From an uncultured Porphyromonadaceae bacterium (GTDB taxonomy: Bacteria > Bacteroidota > Bacteroidia > Bacteroidales > Muribaculaceae): 9,021 nt of DNA. Location of the stretch: positions 1-9,021 of the forward strand of contig CAMWRO010000097.1 of the NCBI GenBank assembly GCA_947176615.1, written 5' to 3'. Positions 1 through 7,186 of the stretch are shown here, in pieces. The first letter of the stretch is position 1. Each line of letters opens with the position of its first letter. The translations under genes were made by a program, and so were the position numbers. Below the pieces are notes generated by a model, which searched no databases, was not told the origin of the DNA, and worked only from the letters and a program-made list of their open reading frames with translations.

Positions 1-1228
1 GTTCAACATCGGGGTGGCTGTCGTCATCTACATCATCCTTTTTTTCGCAGCGCCGCTGATTGCCGATATTTTCAAAAAGGACATGCGCATCATCCCCTTG
101 TCAAGGGTGATGTTTCTGACATTCATTATCAATGCGACAGCCATTGTGCCGGCCAACCGTCTCGTCAAGATGATGCAGGTCAAGATGATAGCGGTGAGCA
201 ACAGCGTGGGTCTCGTGTTCAGTGCTGTTGTCGGCATAACACTCGCACTCACGGGGTGGGGGGCATGGGCACTCGTGTGGCAGGCCATCACCCTCGCCAC
301 GGTAAAGTCGGCCATCCTGTGGCTGACCAGCGAGTGGAGGCCGTTGTTGAAATTCTCGGTGGCATCGCTAAGGTCATTTTTTAATTTCGGCTCGGGAGTG
401 ATGGCGACTTCGTTTCTCAACGTGGCCTTTCAGGAGATATATGCCTTTTTTATAGGCAACAGGGTTGGCCTTGTGTCACTCGGTTACTATTCTCAAGCCG
501 ACAAGTGGAGCAAAATGGGTATTTCGTCACTTGCACAGGTGCTTGGAGCGTCATTTCTTCCCGCGCTCTCCCAAGTGCAGGATGACCCGGAACGTTTTGC
601 CGCCGCGACATCCAAGATGAACCGTTTCACCGCCTATCTGCTGTTTCCGGCCCTCGGATTGCTTGCCGTCATGGCCGCACCGATTTTCCACACCCTTTTC
701 GGAACCAAATGGGATGCCTCGATAGGGTTGTTTCAGATTTTGCTCGTGCGCGGTGTCTTCACCGTCCTCCAGTCGCTTTATAATAACTATATAATGGCTC
801 TCGGACGCTCGCGGCTCATGATCTATACTGAACTTCTGCGCGATATAACCGCGATTATCGCCATTCTTGTCACGCTCCCTTATATCTCGCTTTCCTCCCC
901 CGACAGCCTCGTTGAAGGGGTGAAAATATTTCTGTGGGGACAGCTCGCAGCCTCGGCCCTGACATGGGTGGCCACGCTGCTGATTGCTGTCAGGCTGTGT
1001 CACCGGCCGGTCATTTCGTTCCTTCTCGACCTGACCCCTTACCTGATGGAGACGCTTCTTATCCTCGTTCCTGTCGCCGCGATTGCGCTTGTGGTTGACA
1101 ATCCCCTCGTGACCGGTATCCTTCAGGGGGTTACAGGCATTGCTCTCTACATGGGAATCAACGCGCTGCTCGGTTCCCGCATCCAGCGTGACGTAATCGG
1201 CTATTTTGCCCACCGTTTCAAGGGTTGA
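1..1228 (+). CDS. Polysaccharide/LPS O-unit flippase, Wzx/WzxC-type (5' end missing)
   Basis: This is the C-terminal part of a multi-pass inner-membrane transporter of the MOP (MATE-like) superfamily, which moves lipid-linked polysaccharide units across the cytoplasmic membrane. The frame is open to the left edge (codons begin at base 2), so the true start lies upstream. The GTG at base 14 is just an internal valine codon. About 408 residues are visible, with roughly 12 hydrophobic segments, so probably only the first one or two helices are missing. The stretch LGYYSQADKWSKM, followed by a conserved segment containing LPALSQVQDD, is typical of the Polysacc_synt_3 / WzxC group. The TGA stop is 65 bases before the GH31 start. 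Neighbouring polysaccharide genes, if any, lie outside the window, so the substrate (O-antigen, capsule or exopolysaccharide) cannot be told. The family call is firm and the substrate is open. Confidence 0.88.
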   Translation, partial: FNIGVAVVIYIILFFAAPLIADIFKKDMRIIPLSRVMFLTFIINATAIVPANRLVKMMQVKMIAVSNSVGLVFSAVVGITLALTGWGAWALVWQAITLATVKSAILWLTSEWRPLLKFSVASLRSFFNFGSGVMATSFLNVAFQEIYAFFIGNRVGLVSLGYYSQADKWSKMGISSLAQVLGASFLPALSQVQDDPERFAAATSKMNRFTAYLLFPALGLLAVMAAPIFHTLFGTKWDASIGLFQILLVRGVFTVLQSLYNNYIMALGRSRLMIYTELLRDITAIIAILVTLPYISLSSPDSLVEGVKIFLWGQLAASALTWVATLLIAVRLCHRPVISFLLDLTPYLMETLLILVPVAAIALVVDNPLVTGILQGVTGIALYMGINALLGSRIQRDVIGYFAHRFKG

Positions 1229-1293
1229 ATTTCTGCTGTCAACATTTATTTCTAAATTGGTTGGTATATTTTAAAACCCCTGCTAAAAATATC

Positions 1294-3711
1294 ATGAAAG
1301 ATAGATTCCCATTGCGATTTATTTCGGTTTTTATCACATTTGTAATAGTCTCGGGTCTTTATGCGGCGGTCTCGCAGCCGTCGGTGGAGTTTGTCACGCC
1401 ATCGATTGTGCGTATACAATGGCATCCCGACGGCACTCTGAAAGATAATAACACCGGGGTGTGCATCTATGATTCTCGACAGGTCAGCGTGAATGTCAGC
1501 GAGAATGCGGGTGTCAGGAAATATGTTACAGAAGATTTGGTAGTAGAGCTCAGTCTTGCAACAGGTTCACTGAGTTTTATCGACGGCAAGACGGGGGTTC
1601 TCCTCATGTCGGAAGACATGGCTGTCCCGCGTACACATCAGCCCGTGGTCGAGGAAACAGTTGTTTATGACGACCTGACGGCAAAACAGATTGCCACCGC
1701 TAATGGAATGGTGACTGTCAAGGATGTCGTCAGGCGTGACACGGTGGGTGTCACAGACCGATTTACGGAAAATTTCCTCTTCAGTAAAAATGAGGCTTTA
1801 TACGGCCTCGGGGCCCACATGGAAGGCTACATGAATCTGCAAGGCAAGACTCAGTATCTCACACAACACAATCTAAAGGTTTCGGTCCCGGTTATCGTAT
1901 CCACACGCGGTTACGGACTTCTGTTTGACGTGGGATGTGCCATGAAATATGTTTCAGTGCCTGTGGAGTCGGGTTATCGGGCCTCTGTAGAAATGGAGGC
2001 TGCCGACGAGATTGACTATTACTTTATCAAGGGTGAGGCCATGCAGGATGTCGTGGCCGGCTATCGGTATCTTACAGGCGCCGTGTCATTGATGCCCCGG
2101 TATATGTTCGGATATATACAGTCAAAAGAACGTTATAACTCATCACAGGATATAATATCGACACTTCAGGAATTCCGTCGCAGGCACATCCCGGTAGATA
2201 TGATTGTGCAGGACTGGAATTACTGGCCCGAGGGATGGGGATACATGAAGATGGATTCCCGTCATTATCCGAGTCCCAAGAATCTTGCCGATTCCGTACA
2301 CGCCCTCAACGCCCGGATAATGGTCAGTATCTGGCCTAATCCGCAGTACTGTCCTCAGGAAAACGATTTTCGCAGCCGTGGCTATATGTTGAAAAATTCC
2401 ATTTATGACGCGTTTAATCCCGATGCCCGTAAATATTACTGGGATTACGCCGACAGGGAATTCTTTTCCAATGGTTTCGACGCATGGTGGTGTGACAGCA
2501 GCGAGCCGCTTGACGGCGATTGGAACACGATGCCCGAAGCTGTCGACGGCAGGCCTTACAGCGCAGATGACCATGAACGCCGTTGGATGCTTAACAAGGA
2601 AATTCTCGGGACAACGCTGGGTTTGCGTCGCAGTTCCCTGTTTTCACTCTATCACTCGCGGGGCATATATGAAAACCAGCGCGCCGTTTCATCTGAAAAA
2701 AGGGTGGTGAATCTTACGCGGTCGGGATATGCCGGTCAGCAGCGCTATGGCACCGTCGTCTGGAACGGCGATGTCTCAGCCTCGTGGGATTCGTTTCGCA
2801 GACAGATTCCTTCGGGACTCAACTATATGGCAACCGGGAACCCCTATTGGACCATTGATGTCGGGGGATTTTTCACCGGGTCTGACGACCGATGGTTCCG
2901 AAAGGGGGAGTTCCCGAAGGGAGTCGCCGACGAGTCATTCAGGGAATATTATGTGCGCATGTTTGAATGGGCCGCATTTTTACCCGTATTGCGCAGCCAC
3001 GGAACCGATACACCTCGTGAACCTTGGCAATTCGGAGAACCGGGTACACCCTTTTACGATGCCATCATAAACCTGATTGACTTGAGATACAGTCTCAATC
3101 CATATATTTATTCAATGGCTGCCGCCCAGTCAAGGGGAGGTTATTCCATGGCAAGGCCGCTGTCATTTGATTTTCCTGCCGATACGACGGTCTACGATAT
3201 AGGGGACCAATATATGTTTGGCGATTTTATGGTCTGTCCCGTTACAACCCCCGGTGTGGATTCCCGCAAAGTTTATATTCCGGAATCTGAAAACGGAACT
3301 TCATGGACCGACTTTTGGACCGGTACTGTCATCAAGGGTGGAGGATGGATCGAGACTGCGGCTCCGTTAGGTCGTTTGCCTGTTTATGTTCGTTCCGGAA
3401 GCATTGTCCTCACCTCGGCTCCGGTCGAGTATGTGGCAGCTCAGGTCGGTCTTCCCGTCAATGTGCGCATCTATCCCGGTCGTGACGCATCATTTGAATA
3501 TTATGATGATGCGGGCGACGGCTATGGATATGAATCGGGAGAGTCAGTAGTGATTCCCATGTATTGGCATGAGGACTCTAAAACCTTTGAGATTGGTCGT
3601 GCCGAGGGTTCATATCCCGGAATGCCTGTCAGTCGGATTATGAAAGTCAGTTGCTTAGGGAAAGAAAAGGAAGTTGTCTATGACGGACAGCCGCTCCGCA
3701 TTGAGCTGTAA
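1294..3711 (+). CDS. Secreted glycoside hydrolase family 31 (alpha-glucosidase/alpha-xylosidase type)
   Basis: An 805-residue retaining alpha-glycosidase. ATG 1294 is chosen over the in-frame TTG at 1225 because it begins directly with a signal peptide: MKDR, a hydrophobic run, then a likely cleavage after LYAA (residues ~26-28). Export to the periplasm or surface is therefore expected; no lipobox cysteine is seen. Order of parts: N-terminal beta-sandwich with the YGLGAHMEG motif at ~170, (beta/alpha)8 barrel from ~265 with QDWNYW (D307), catalytic nucleophile D401 in WWCDSSEP, acid/base D493 in WNGDVSASW, and a C-terminal DUF5110-type domain from ~722 (YYDDAGDGYGYE). The 92-residue nucleophile to acid/base spacing fits GH31. 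The WWxDxxEP form resembles bacterial alpha-xylosidases and alpha-glucosidases; I cannot choose between them. There is no SusC/SusD pair or regulator next to it in the window, so it is not visibly part of a polysaccharide utilization locus. Confidence 0.93.
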   Translation: MKDRFPLRFISVFITFVIVSGLYAAVSQPSVEFVTPSIVRIQWHPDGTLKDNNTGVCIYDSRQVSVNVSENAGVRKYVTEDLVVELSLATGSLSFIDGKTGVLLMSEDMAVPRTHQPVVEETVVYDDLTAKQIATANGMVTVKDVVRRDTVGVTDRFTENFLFSKNEALYGLGAHMEGYMNLQGKTQYLTQHNLKVSVPVIVSTRGYGLLFDVGCAMKYVSVPVESGYRASVEMEAADEIDYYFIKGEAMQDVVAGYRYLTGAVSLMPRYMFGYIQSKERYNSSQDIISTLQEFRRRHIPVDMIVQDWNYWPEGWGYMKMDSRHYPSPKNLADSVHALNARIMVSIWPNPQYCPQENDFRSRGYMLKNSIYDAFNPDARKYYWDYADREFFSNGFDAWWCDSSEPLDGDWNTMPEAVDGRPYSADDHERRWMLNKEILGTTLGLRRSSLFSLYHSRGIYENQRAVSSEKRVVNLTRSGYAGQQRYGTVVWNGDVSASWDSFRRQIPSGLNYMATGNPYWTIDVGGFFTGSDDRWFRKGEFPKGVADESFREYYVRMFEWAAFLPVLRSHGTDTPREPWQFGEPGTPFYDAIINLIDLRYSLNPYIYSMAAAQSRGGYSMARPLSFDFPADTTVYDIGDQYMFGDFMVCPVTTPGVDSRKVYIPESENGTSWTDFWTGTVIKGGGWIETAAPLGRLPVYVRSGSIVLTSAPVEYVAAQVGLPVNVRIYPGRDASFEYYDDAGDGYGYESGESVVIPMYWHEDSKTFEIGRAEGSYPGMPVSRIMKVSCLGKEKEVVYDGQPLRIEL

Positions 3712-3782
3712 TCCCCGTACACGCCCCGACTCATGGAGGTCATTGTCTTAACATTTGTTGTGAAACACGATTGAGCAAGGTG

Positions 3783-3813
3783 TTGCCTGTGTTAAAAATA
3801 AGTGTTAACTTTG
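3783..3813 (+). promoter_or_regulatory. Bacteroidetes-type promoter for rplY
   Basis: A -33 TTG at 3783-3785 and a -7 element TAACTTTG at 3806-3813 are separated by 20 bases, matching the Bacteroidetes sigma-ABfr pattern (TTG ... TAnnTTTG). Transcription would begin near base 3820, giving a leader of about 90 bases before the rplY start codon. It lies in the only gap of suitable size upstream of the translation cluster, and is the likely driver of rplY and, by read-through, of pth and the S4 gene. Confidence 0.7.
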
Positions 3814-3843
3814 CGGTCGCTTTTTAGCATCCCGTGTGATGGG

Positions 3844-3874
3844 AAATTAAGGAGCATTTTTGATAACTTAATTT
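3844..3874 (+). promoter_or_regulatory. Inverted repeat in the rplY 5' leader
   Basis: AAATTAAG (3844-3851) and CTTAATTT (3867-3874) form a perfect 8-bp A/U-rich stem around a 15-base loop, placed in the untranslated leader about 35 bases before the rplY start. A small TCCC/GGGA pairing (3830-3833 with 3841-3844) sits just upstream and shares one base with it, so the two could compete. The leaders of many ribosomal-protein genes carry autoregulatory structures; that this one does is inference. The right arm also overlaps a TAATTTTG match (3869-3876), which lacks a TTG at the proper distance and is less likely to be a second promoter. Confidence 0.35.
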
Positions 3875-3908
3875 TGAGTAACACAACAATTTAATCAATC
3901 AACAAGAA

Positions 3909-4565
3909 ATGAAGACATTTCAACTGACTGCCGAGGCCCGTACCGATCTGGGCAAGAAAGCCGCTAAGGCTCTCCGTAACGAAAACAAAATCCCCGTAGT
4001 TCTCAACGGTGGCGAGGTTTTTGAACTTCCCTTCACCGGAACTCTGAAGCCGGGTGAAAAAATCGTTGAAATCGGTAATGGAAAGGCTCTCATCACCACT
4101 GACCTCGCTGTAACTCAGGAAGCAGTGCGCAAGCTCATCTACACTCCCGAAATCTTCGCTATCGAGCTCAATGTAAACGGTGAGACCCGCATGGCTGTCC
4201 TCAAGGATATCCAGTTCCACCCTGTTAAAGACACTATCCTCCACATCGACCTTCTCGAAGTTAACGAACAGAAACCCGTCGTAATTGAAGTTCCCGTGAG
4301 AGTTGAAGGCCACGCCGAAGGTGTCAAGGCCGGTGGTAAGCTCACTCTTTCAATGAAGAAACTCCGCGTTAAGGCTCCTTACACTCAGGTCCCCGAAACC
4401 CTCGTCATCAATGTTGACAACCTCGGTCTCGGCAAGTCTATGCAGGTAGGTGACCTCCACTTTGAAGGTCTCGAACTGATGAACGCCAAGAACGCTGTTG
4501 TCTGCGCCGTTCAGCTCACCCGTGCCGCTCGTGGTGCCGCTGCTGCCGCTGCCGCAGGCAAGTAA
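3909..4565 (+). CDS. rplY: 50S ribosomal protein L25, long Ctc/TL5 form
   Basis: A 218-residue protein of the bL25 family, which binds 5S rRNA in the central protuberance of the large ribosomal subunit. It is the long Ctc/TL5 form. The N-terminal 5S-rRNA-binding domain occupies ~1-93; it starts with MKTFQLTAEARTDLGKKAAK and includes the typical phrase KDIQFHPVKDTILHIDLLEV (~96-115). The C-terminal beta domain (~96-185) follows and carries VPVRVEGHAEGVKAGGKL. The last ~15 residues are a low-complexity Ala-rich tail ending in GK, commonly variable in this family. The gene has its own promoter and leader and is followed by a strong hairpin before pth. The reading frame uses a narrow codon set (CTC for Leu, CGT/CGC for Arg), as expected of a highly expressed gene. 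No Shine-Dalgarno sequence is evident before the ATG, which follows an A-rich stretch, usual in Bacteroidetes. Confidence 0.96.
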   Translation: MKTFQLTAEARTDLGKKAAKALRNENKIPVVLNGGEVFELPFTGTLKPGEKIVEIGNGKALITTDLAVTQEAVRKLIYTPEIFAIELNVNGETRMAVLKDIQFHPVKDTILHIDLLEVNEQKPVVIEVPVRVEGHAEGVKAGGKLTLSMKKLRVKAPYTQVPETLVINVDNLGLGKSMQVGDLHFEGLELMNAKNAVVCAVQLTRAARGAAAAAAAGK

Positions 4566-4582
4566 TCTCATCAAGTTATTAG

Positions 4583-4621
4583 TTTTCAGCTGTCAGGTCC
4601 TTCGGGCCTGACAGCTGAAAA
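4583..4621 (+). terminator. Long perfect hairpin between rplY and pth (terminator or attenuator)
   Basis: A 15-bp perfect inverted repeat: TTTTCAGCTGTCAGG (4583-4597) pairs with CCTGACAGCTGAAAA (4607-4621). It is capped by two more pairs and a C(UUCG)G tetraloop at 4600-4605, with U4598 bulged. It starts 17 bases after the rplY stop and ends 22 bases before the pth ATG. The strength and position suit a transcription terminator or attenuator, but the outer arms are U-rich then A-rich and no U-tract follows the stem. It may therefore instead be an RNA-processing or mRNA 3'-end stabilizing element that lowers pth expression relative to rplY. Confidence 0.55.
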
Positions 4622-4643
4622 TCTGATTAAACAGCTAAACTCT

Positions 4644-5207
4644 ATGAAATATCTCATAGTGGGTCTCGGCAACATCGGAAACGAGTATGTCGGCACCCGC
4701 CACAACATAGGATTTAGAACGTTGGATGCCTTTGCCGAGGCATCCAATGTTTCTTTTACGACCGAGCGTTACGGTGACGTGGCCCGCGCCCGTGTCAAGA
4801 ACGCCCAGCTCGTGTTGCTGAAACCGTCGACCTACATGAACCTCTCGGGTAACGCCGTGCGTTACTGGAAGGAGAAGGAGGGTATCGAGCTTGAAAATAT
4901 CCTTGTGATAGTCGATGATATCGCCTTGCCGTTTGGAGCTGTCCGCATAAAGCCGCGGGGCAGCGATGCCGGTCACAACGGTCTTAAAAACATAGCAGCC
5001 ATGCTCGGCACCGATGCCTATCCGCGCCTGCGTTTCGGAATCGGCAACGACTTCCCGCGCGGATGCCAGATTGACTATGTGCTTGGGCAGTTTACCCCCG
5101 AGCAGCAGAAATTGCTCCCGGCCCGCATCGACATTGCCGTTGATGCTATCAAGACATTCTGTCTTGCCGGAATCCAGATTGCAATGAACACCTATAATAA
5201 CAAGTAA
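4644..5207 (+). CDS. pth: Peptidyl-tRNA hydrolase
   Basis: A 187-residue cytoplasmic enzyme that cleaves the ester bond of peptidyl-tRNA released from ribosomes, recycling tRNA. It is the usual bacterial Pth1 type and length. Visible landmarks are GLGNIGNEY (N10), TRHNIGF with catalytic H20, KPSTYMNLSG (M65, N66), the VDDIALP acidic site (D91/D92) and GSDAGHNGLK (N112). All correspond to the catalytic and tRNA-contacting residues known from E. coli Pth. No TAnnTTTG promoter with a TTG partner is seen between the rplY hairpin and the ATG, so transcription most likely comes from the rplY promoter. The next gene starts 4 bases after this stop, indicating one transcript with the S4-domain gene. 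Confidence 0.97.
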   Translation: MKYLIVGLGNIGNEYVGTRHNIGFRTLDAFAEASNVSFTTERYGDVARARVKNAQLVLLKPSTYMNLSGNAVRYWKEKEGIELENILVIVDDIALPFGAVRIKPRGSDAGHNGLKNIAAMLGTDAYPRLRFGIGNDFPRGCQIDYVLGQFTPEQQKLLPARIDIAVDAIKTFCLAGIQIAMNTYNNK

Positions 5208-5211
5208 GCTC

Positions 5212-5640
5212 ATGGCAAAGAGTGAAGTACGCATCGACAAATGGCTGTGGGCCATGCGCATATTCAAGACCCGCACTGTCGCTACCGAGGCTTGCAAGAA
5301 GGGCCGCGTGAGCGTGGGCGGGGCGGTTGTCAAGCCTTCGCGCATGATTAAGGTGGGCGATATTATCAATGTGCGCAAGCCGCCTGTGACCTACTCGTTC
5401 AAAGCACTTGCGCTCACCGAGAACCGTCTCGGGGCGAAACTGGTGCCCGAATACATGGAAAATGTCACCCCGCGCAGTGAGCTTGACCTGCTCGAAGTTG
5501 TGAAAATATCAGGATTTATCGACCGCCGCAAGGGTCTCGGCCGTCCCACCAAGCGCGAAGGCCGCGAGCTGAAAGAATTTACCTCGGACCTTGCCGACGG
5601 CTGGGACTTCGACGACCTCGACTTTGACGAGGAGGAATAA
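5212..5640 (+). CDS. hslR: S4-domain RNA-binding protein, Hsp15 (HslR) family
   Basis: A 142-residue small RNA-binding protein. The S4 fold covers ~7-70: RIDKWLWAMRIFKTRT, then ATEACKKGRVSVGG, and a following VGDIINV beta element. This order is characteristic of Hsp15/YrfH. E. coli Hsp15 binds 50S subunits that still carry a nascent chain with tRNA and helps free them, a role that fits with pth immediately upstream. After the S4 domain come a basic region (RRKGLGRPTKREGREL, ~105-120) and a very acidic tail (final residues DFDDLDFDEEE). The start is ATG 5212, 4 bases after the pth stop, implying translational coupling. The family assignment is clear; the Hsp15 function is transferred from the E. 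coli protein. Confidence 0.87.
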   Translation: MAKSEVRIDKWLWAMRIFKTRTVATEACKKGRVSVGGAVVKPSRMIKVGDIINVRKPPVTYSFKALALTENRLGAKLVPEYMENVTPRSELDLLEVVKISGFIDRRKGLGRPTKREGRELKEFTSDLADGWDFDDLDFDEEE

Positions 5641-5658
5641 TAATTGATTGTCTGACTG

Positions 5659-6483
5659 ATGCATCTGATAGCTGATTGCGGGGCCACGAAGATTGAATGG
5701 ATTGTGGCTGACGGTGACACGGTAGTCGGCCGTGTCGTGACCGATGGCATAAATTTTTCCCAGACAGGGGTGAAGCCTTTGTCAGAAATTCTTGATACAC
5801 TTGATGTCGGGACCGTGGATGCGGTCTATTTTTACGGTGCCGGATGTCTCGGCGGAATTATAGACGAGGTCCGGGATATGCTTTCCGCTCGTTTTGCCGG
5901 TGCCGATGTCGAGGTTGCGAGCGACATGCTTGCGGCTGCCCGCGCGCTATGCGGCCGCGAGGCAGGGATTGCGTGCATTCTCGGAACCGGAGCCAATTCG
6001 TGTCTCTATGACGGAAACATGATTGTCGACAATGTTCCCGCGCTCGGTTACATCCTTGGCGACGAGGGGAGCGGGGCGGTATTGGGGCGCAATCTGCTCA
6101 ACATGCTGTTTAAACGCCGGCTGTCGCCTCAGGTTACGGCGGCGTTTGAGGATCGTTACGGTCTGACTGCCGGAGAAGTTATCGCCCGCACCTACCGCGG
6201 GGAGCGTCCCGCAGCGTTTCTCGCCTCTTTCGCCCCGTTTATCAACGAGTATATCGGCGACCCTGATGTGGAGCGGATGGTCATTGAGTCATTTGAGGCG
6301 TTTTTCCGCAACAACGTGTGTGCCTATGACGGCCATGACCGTCTGCCCGTCAATTTTACCGGCTCGATTGCCGCCAATTTCAGTCGCCAGCTTGCCGATG
6401 CCGCCCGTCGAGCCGGTTGCGTCATCGGTCTCGTCACTCCATCACCGTCAGCCGGCCTTGTCGCTTATCATTCAATGAAATAA
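5659..6483 (+). CDS. BadF/BadG/BcrA/BcrD-family kinase, probable N-acetylglucosamine kinase
   Basis: A 274-residue cytoplasmic ATPase of the ASKHA (actin/hexokinase) fold. Motifs: phosphate-1 loop DCGATK (6-11), GINFS (30-34) as a likely sugar contact, ASDMLAAARAL with candidate catalytic D89, phosphate-2 loop GTGANS (109-114), GDEGSGA (134-140), and adenosine-site motifs GSIAAN (235-240) and SPSAGL (262-267). This set matches the BadF/BcrA family and, within it, GlcNAc kinases such as eukaryotic NAGK. GlcNAc or a related amino sugar from peptidoglycan or glycan turnover is the likely substrate; this is inferred from motifs only. The single-domain length argues against the benzoyl-CoA reductase activators: no iron-sulfur ligand motif is visible. 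It begins 18 bases after hslR and is probably co-transcribed. Its stop is 4 bases from that of the converging ATPase gene. Confidence 0.82.
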   Translation: MHLIADCGATKIEWIVADGDTVVGRVVTDGINFSQTGVKPLSEILDTLDVGTVDAVYFYGAGCLGGIIDEVRDMLSARFAGADVEVASDMLAAARALCGREAGIACILGTGANSCLYDGNMIVDNVPALGYILGDEGSGAVLGRNLLNMLFKRRLSPQVTAAFEDRYGLTAGEVIARTYRGERPAAFLASFAPFINEYIGDPDVERMVIESFEAFFRNNVCAYDGHDRLPVNFTGSIAANFSRQLADAARRAGCVIGLVTPSPSAGLVAYHSMK

Positions 6484-6487
6484 CCGG

Positions 6488-7186
6488 CTATCCCTCGCAG
6501 TCGCAGTCATAGTGGACGTGGTGGTGGGCCGAGTGGCATTCTTCGAGGGTGTGGTCGATGATGAGGTGGCGGTTGGCCATTCCGGCGATTGTCGACATCT
6601 CGTGGGATACGAGAAGGATTGTGGTCGATTGTGACAGCTCGGCCACGATTTCATAGATGCGGTGCTCGAATTTCTTATCCACATAGCTCAGCGGCTCGTC
6701 AAGTACGAGTAGCTCGGGGCGTGATATTATCGCCCGTCCCATCAGGGCGCGTTGGAGTTGTCCTCCCGACAGGGTTCCGATGCTCTGGCCGCGTCGCTCG
6801 GTCAGTCCTACCAGTTCGATGGTCTCGGCTACGCGGCGGTTGCGTTCCTCGGTCGTGATTCCCTTGCTGCCGAGCAGTCCCGACGCGACAACCTCATCGA
6901 CACAGATGGGAAACCGGGAGTCAATCATGTTTTTTTGTGGCAGATAGCCGATCTCGAGATTGCTTACACGCTGCCCGTTGTCAAAGTAGGTGACCGAGCC
7001 GTGAGTGGGTTTGAGCAGCCGGAGTAGGATGCGCAATAGCGTAGTCTTTCCTCCGCCGTTAGGCCCGGTTATGGCCACGAAGTCCCCGCGGTTGACGGTG
7101 AAACAGATGTCGTCAAGAATGACGCGGCTGTCACGCTGCATCGACACATGGTCGAGTGTGATTATTCTTTTATCAGTGCTGTCCAT
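6488..7186 (-). CDS. Metal (zinc-type) ABC transporter ATP-binding protein, ZnuC-like
   Basis: A 232-residue ABC ATPase that powers an inner-membrane metal importer. ATG 7186 is preferred to the TTG at 7210 because the ABC fold begins soon after it and the eight extra residues are unremarkable. Motifs: Walker A GPNGGGKT (41-48), Q-loop YLPQK (Q84), signature LSGGQLQR (139-146), Walker B LLVLDEP (159-165) and switch histidine H195 in SHE. The IGYLPQK...FPICVDEVV pattern is that of the Zn/Mn (ZnuC/MntB) subfamily. Its start overlaps the end of the znuA-like gene by 14 bases, so the two are translationally coupled. The C-terminus is rich in His and Cys (EECHSAHHHVHYDCDCEG, 215-232), plausibly metal-binding. 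No permease gene follows: the stop is 4 bases from the stop of the converging kinase gene. Confidence 0.9.
   Translation of the reverse strand: MDSTDKRIITLDHVSMQRDSRVILDDICFTVNRGDFVAITGPNGGGKTTLLRILLRLLKPTHGSVTYFDNGQRVSNLEIGYLPQKNMIDSRFPICVDEVVASGLLGSKGITTEERNRRVAETIELVGLTERRGQSIGTLSGGQLQRALMGRAIISRPELLVLDEPLSYVDKKFEHRIYEIVAELSQSTTILLVSHEMSTIAGMANRHLIIDHTLEECHSAHHHVHYDCDCEG

Noticed and set aside
551..1213. Open frame of 220 codons on the - strand inside the flippase gene
   Set aside because: Low-complexity charged translation opposite a well-supported transporter gene; explained by codon composition of the sense strand.
1265..1272. TATATTTT as a promoter -7 element for the GH31 gene
   Set aside because: It lacks the final G of TAnnTTTG and no TTG lies at the proper distance; a real promoter cannot be excluded but is not supported.
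1225..1293. TTG 1225 as GH31 start, overlapping the flippase stop
   Set aside because: The added 23 residues would precede a complete signal peptide starting at ATG 1294, which is the better start.
3749..3757. TAACATTTG as a -7 element upstream of rplY
   Set aside because: The spacing within the motif is one base too long; the match at 3806-3813 is exact and has a TTG partner.
4580..4587. TAGTTTTC as a promoter for pth
   Set aside because: The last base is wrong, no TTG is found about 20 bases upstream, and the start would fall within the hairpin.
4635..5378. Open frame of 247 codons on the - strand across pth
   Set aside because: It lies fully opposite pth and part of the S4 gene, both of which have clear family motifs; the protein it would give has no recognisable motif.
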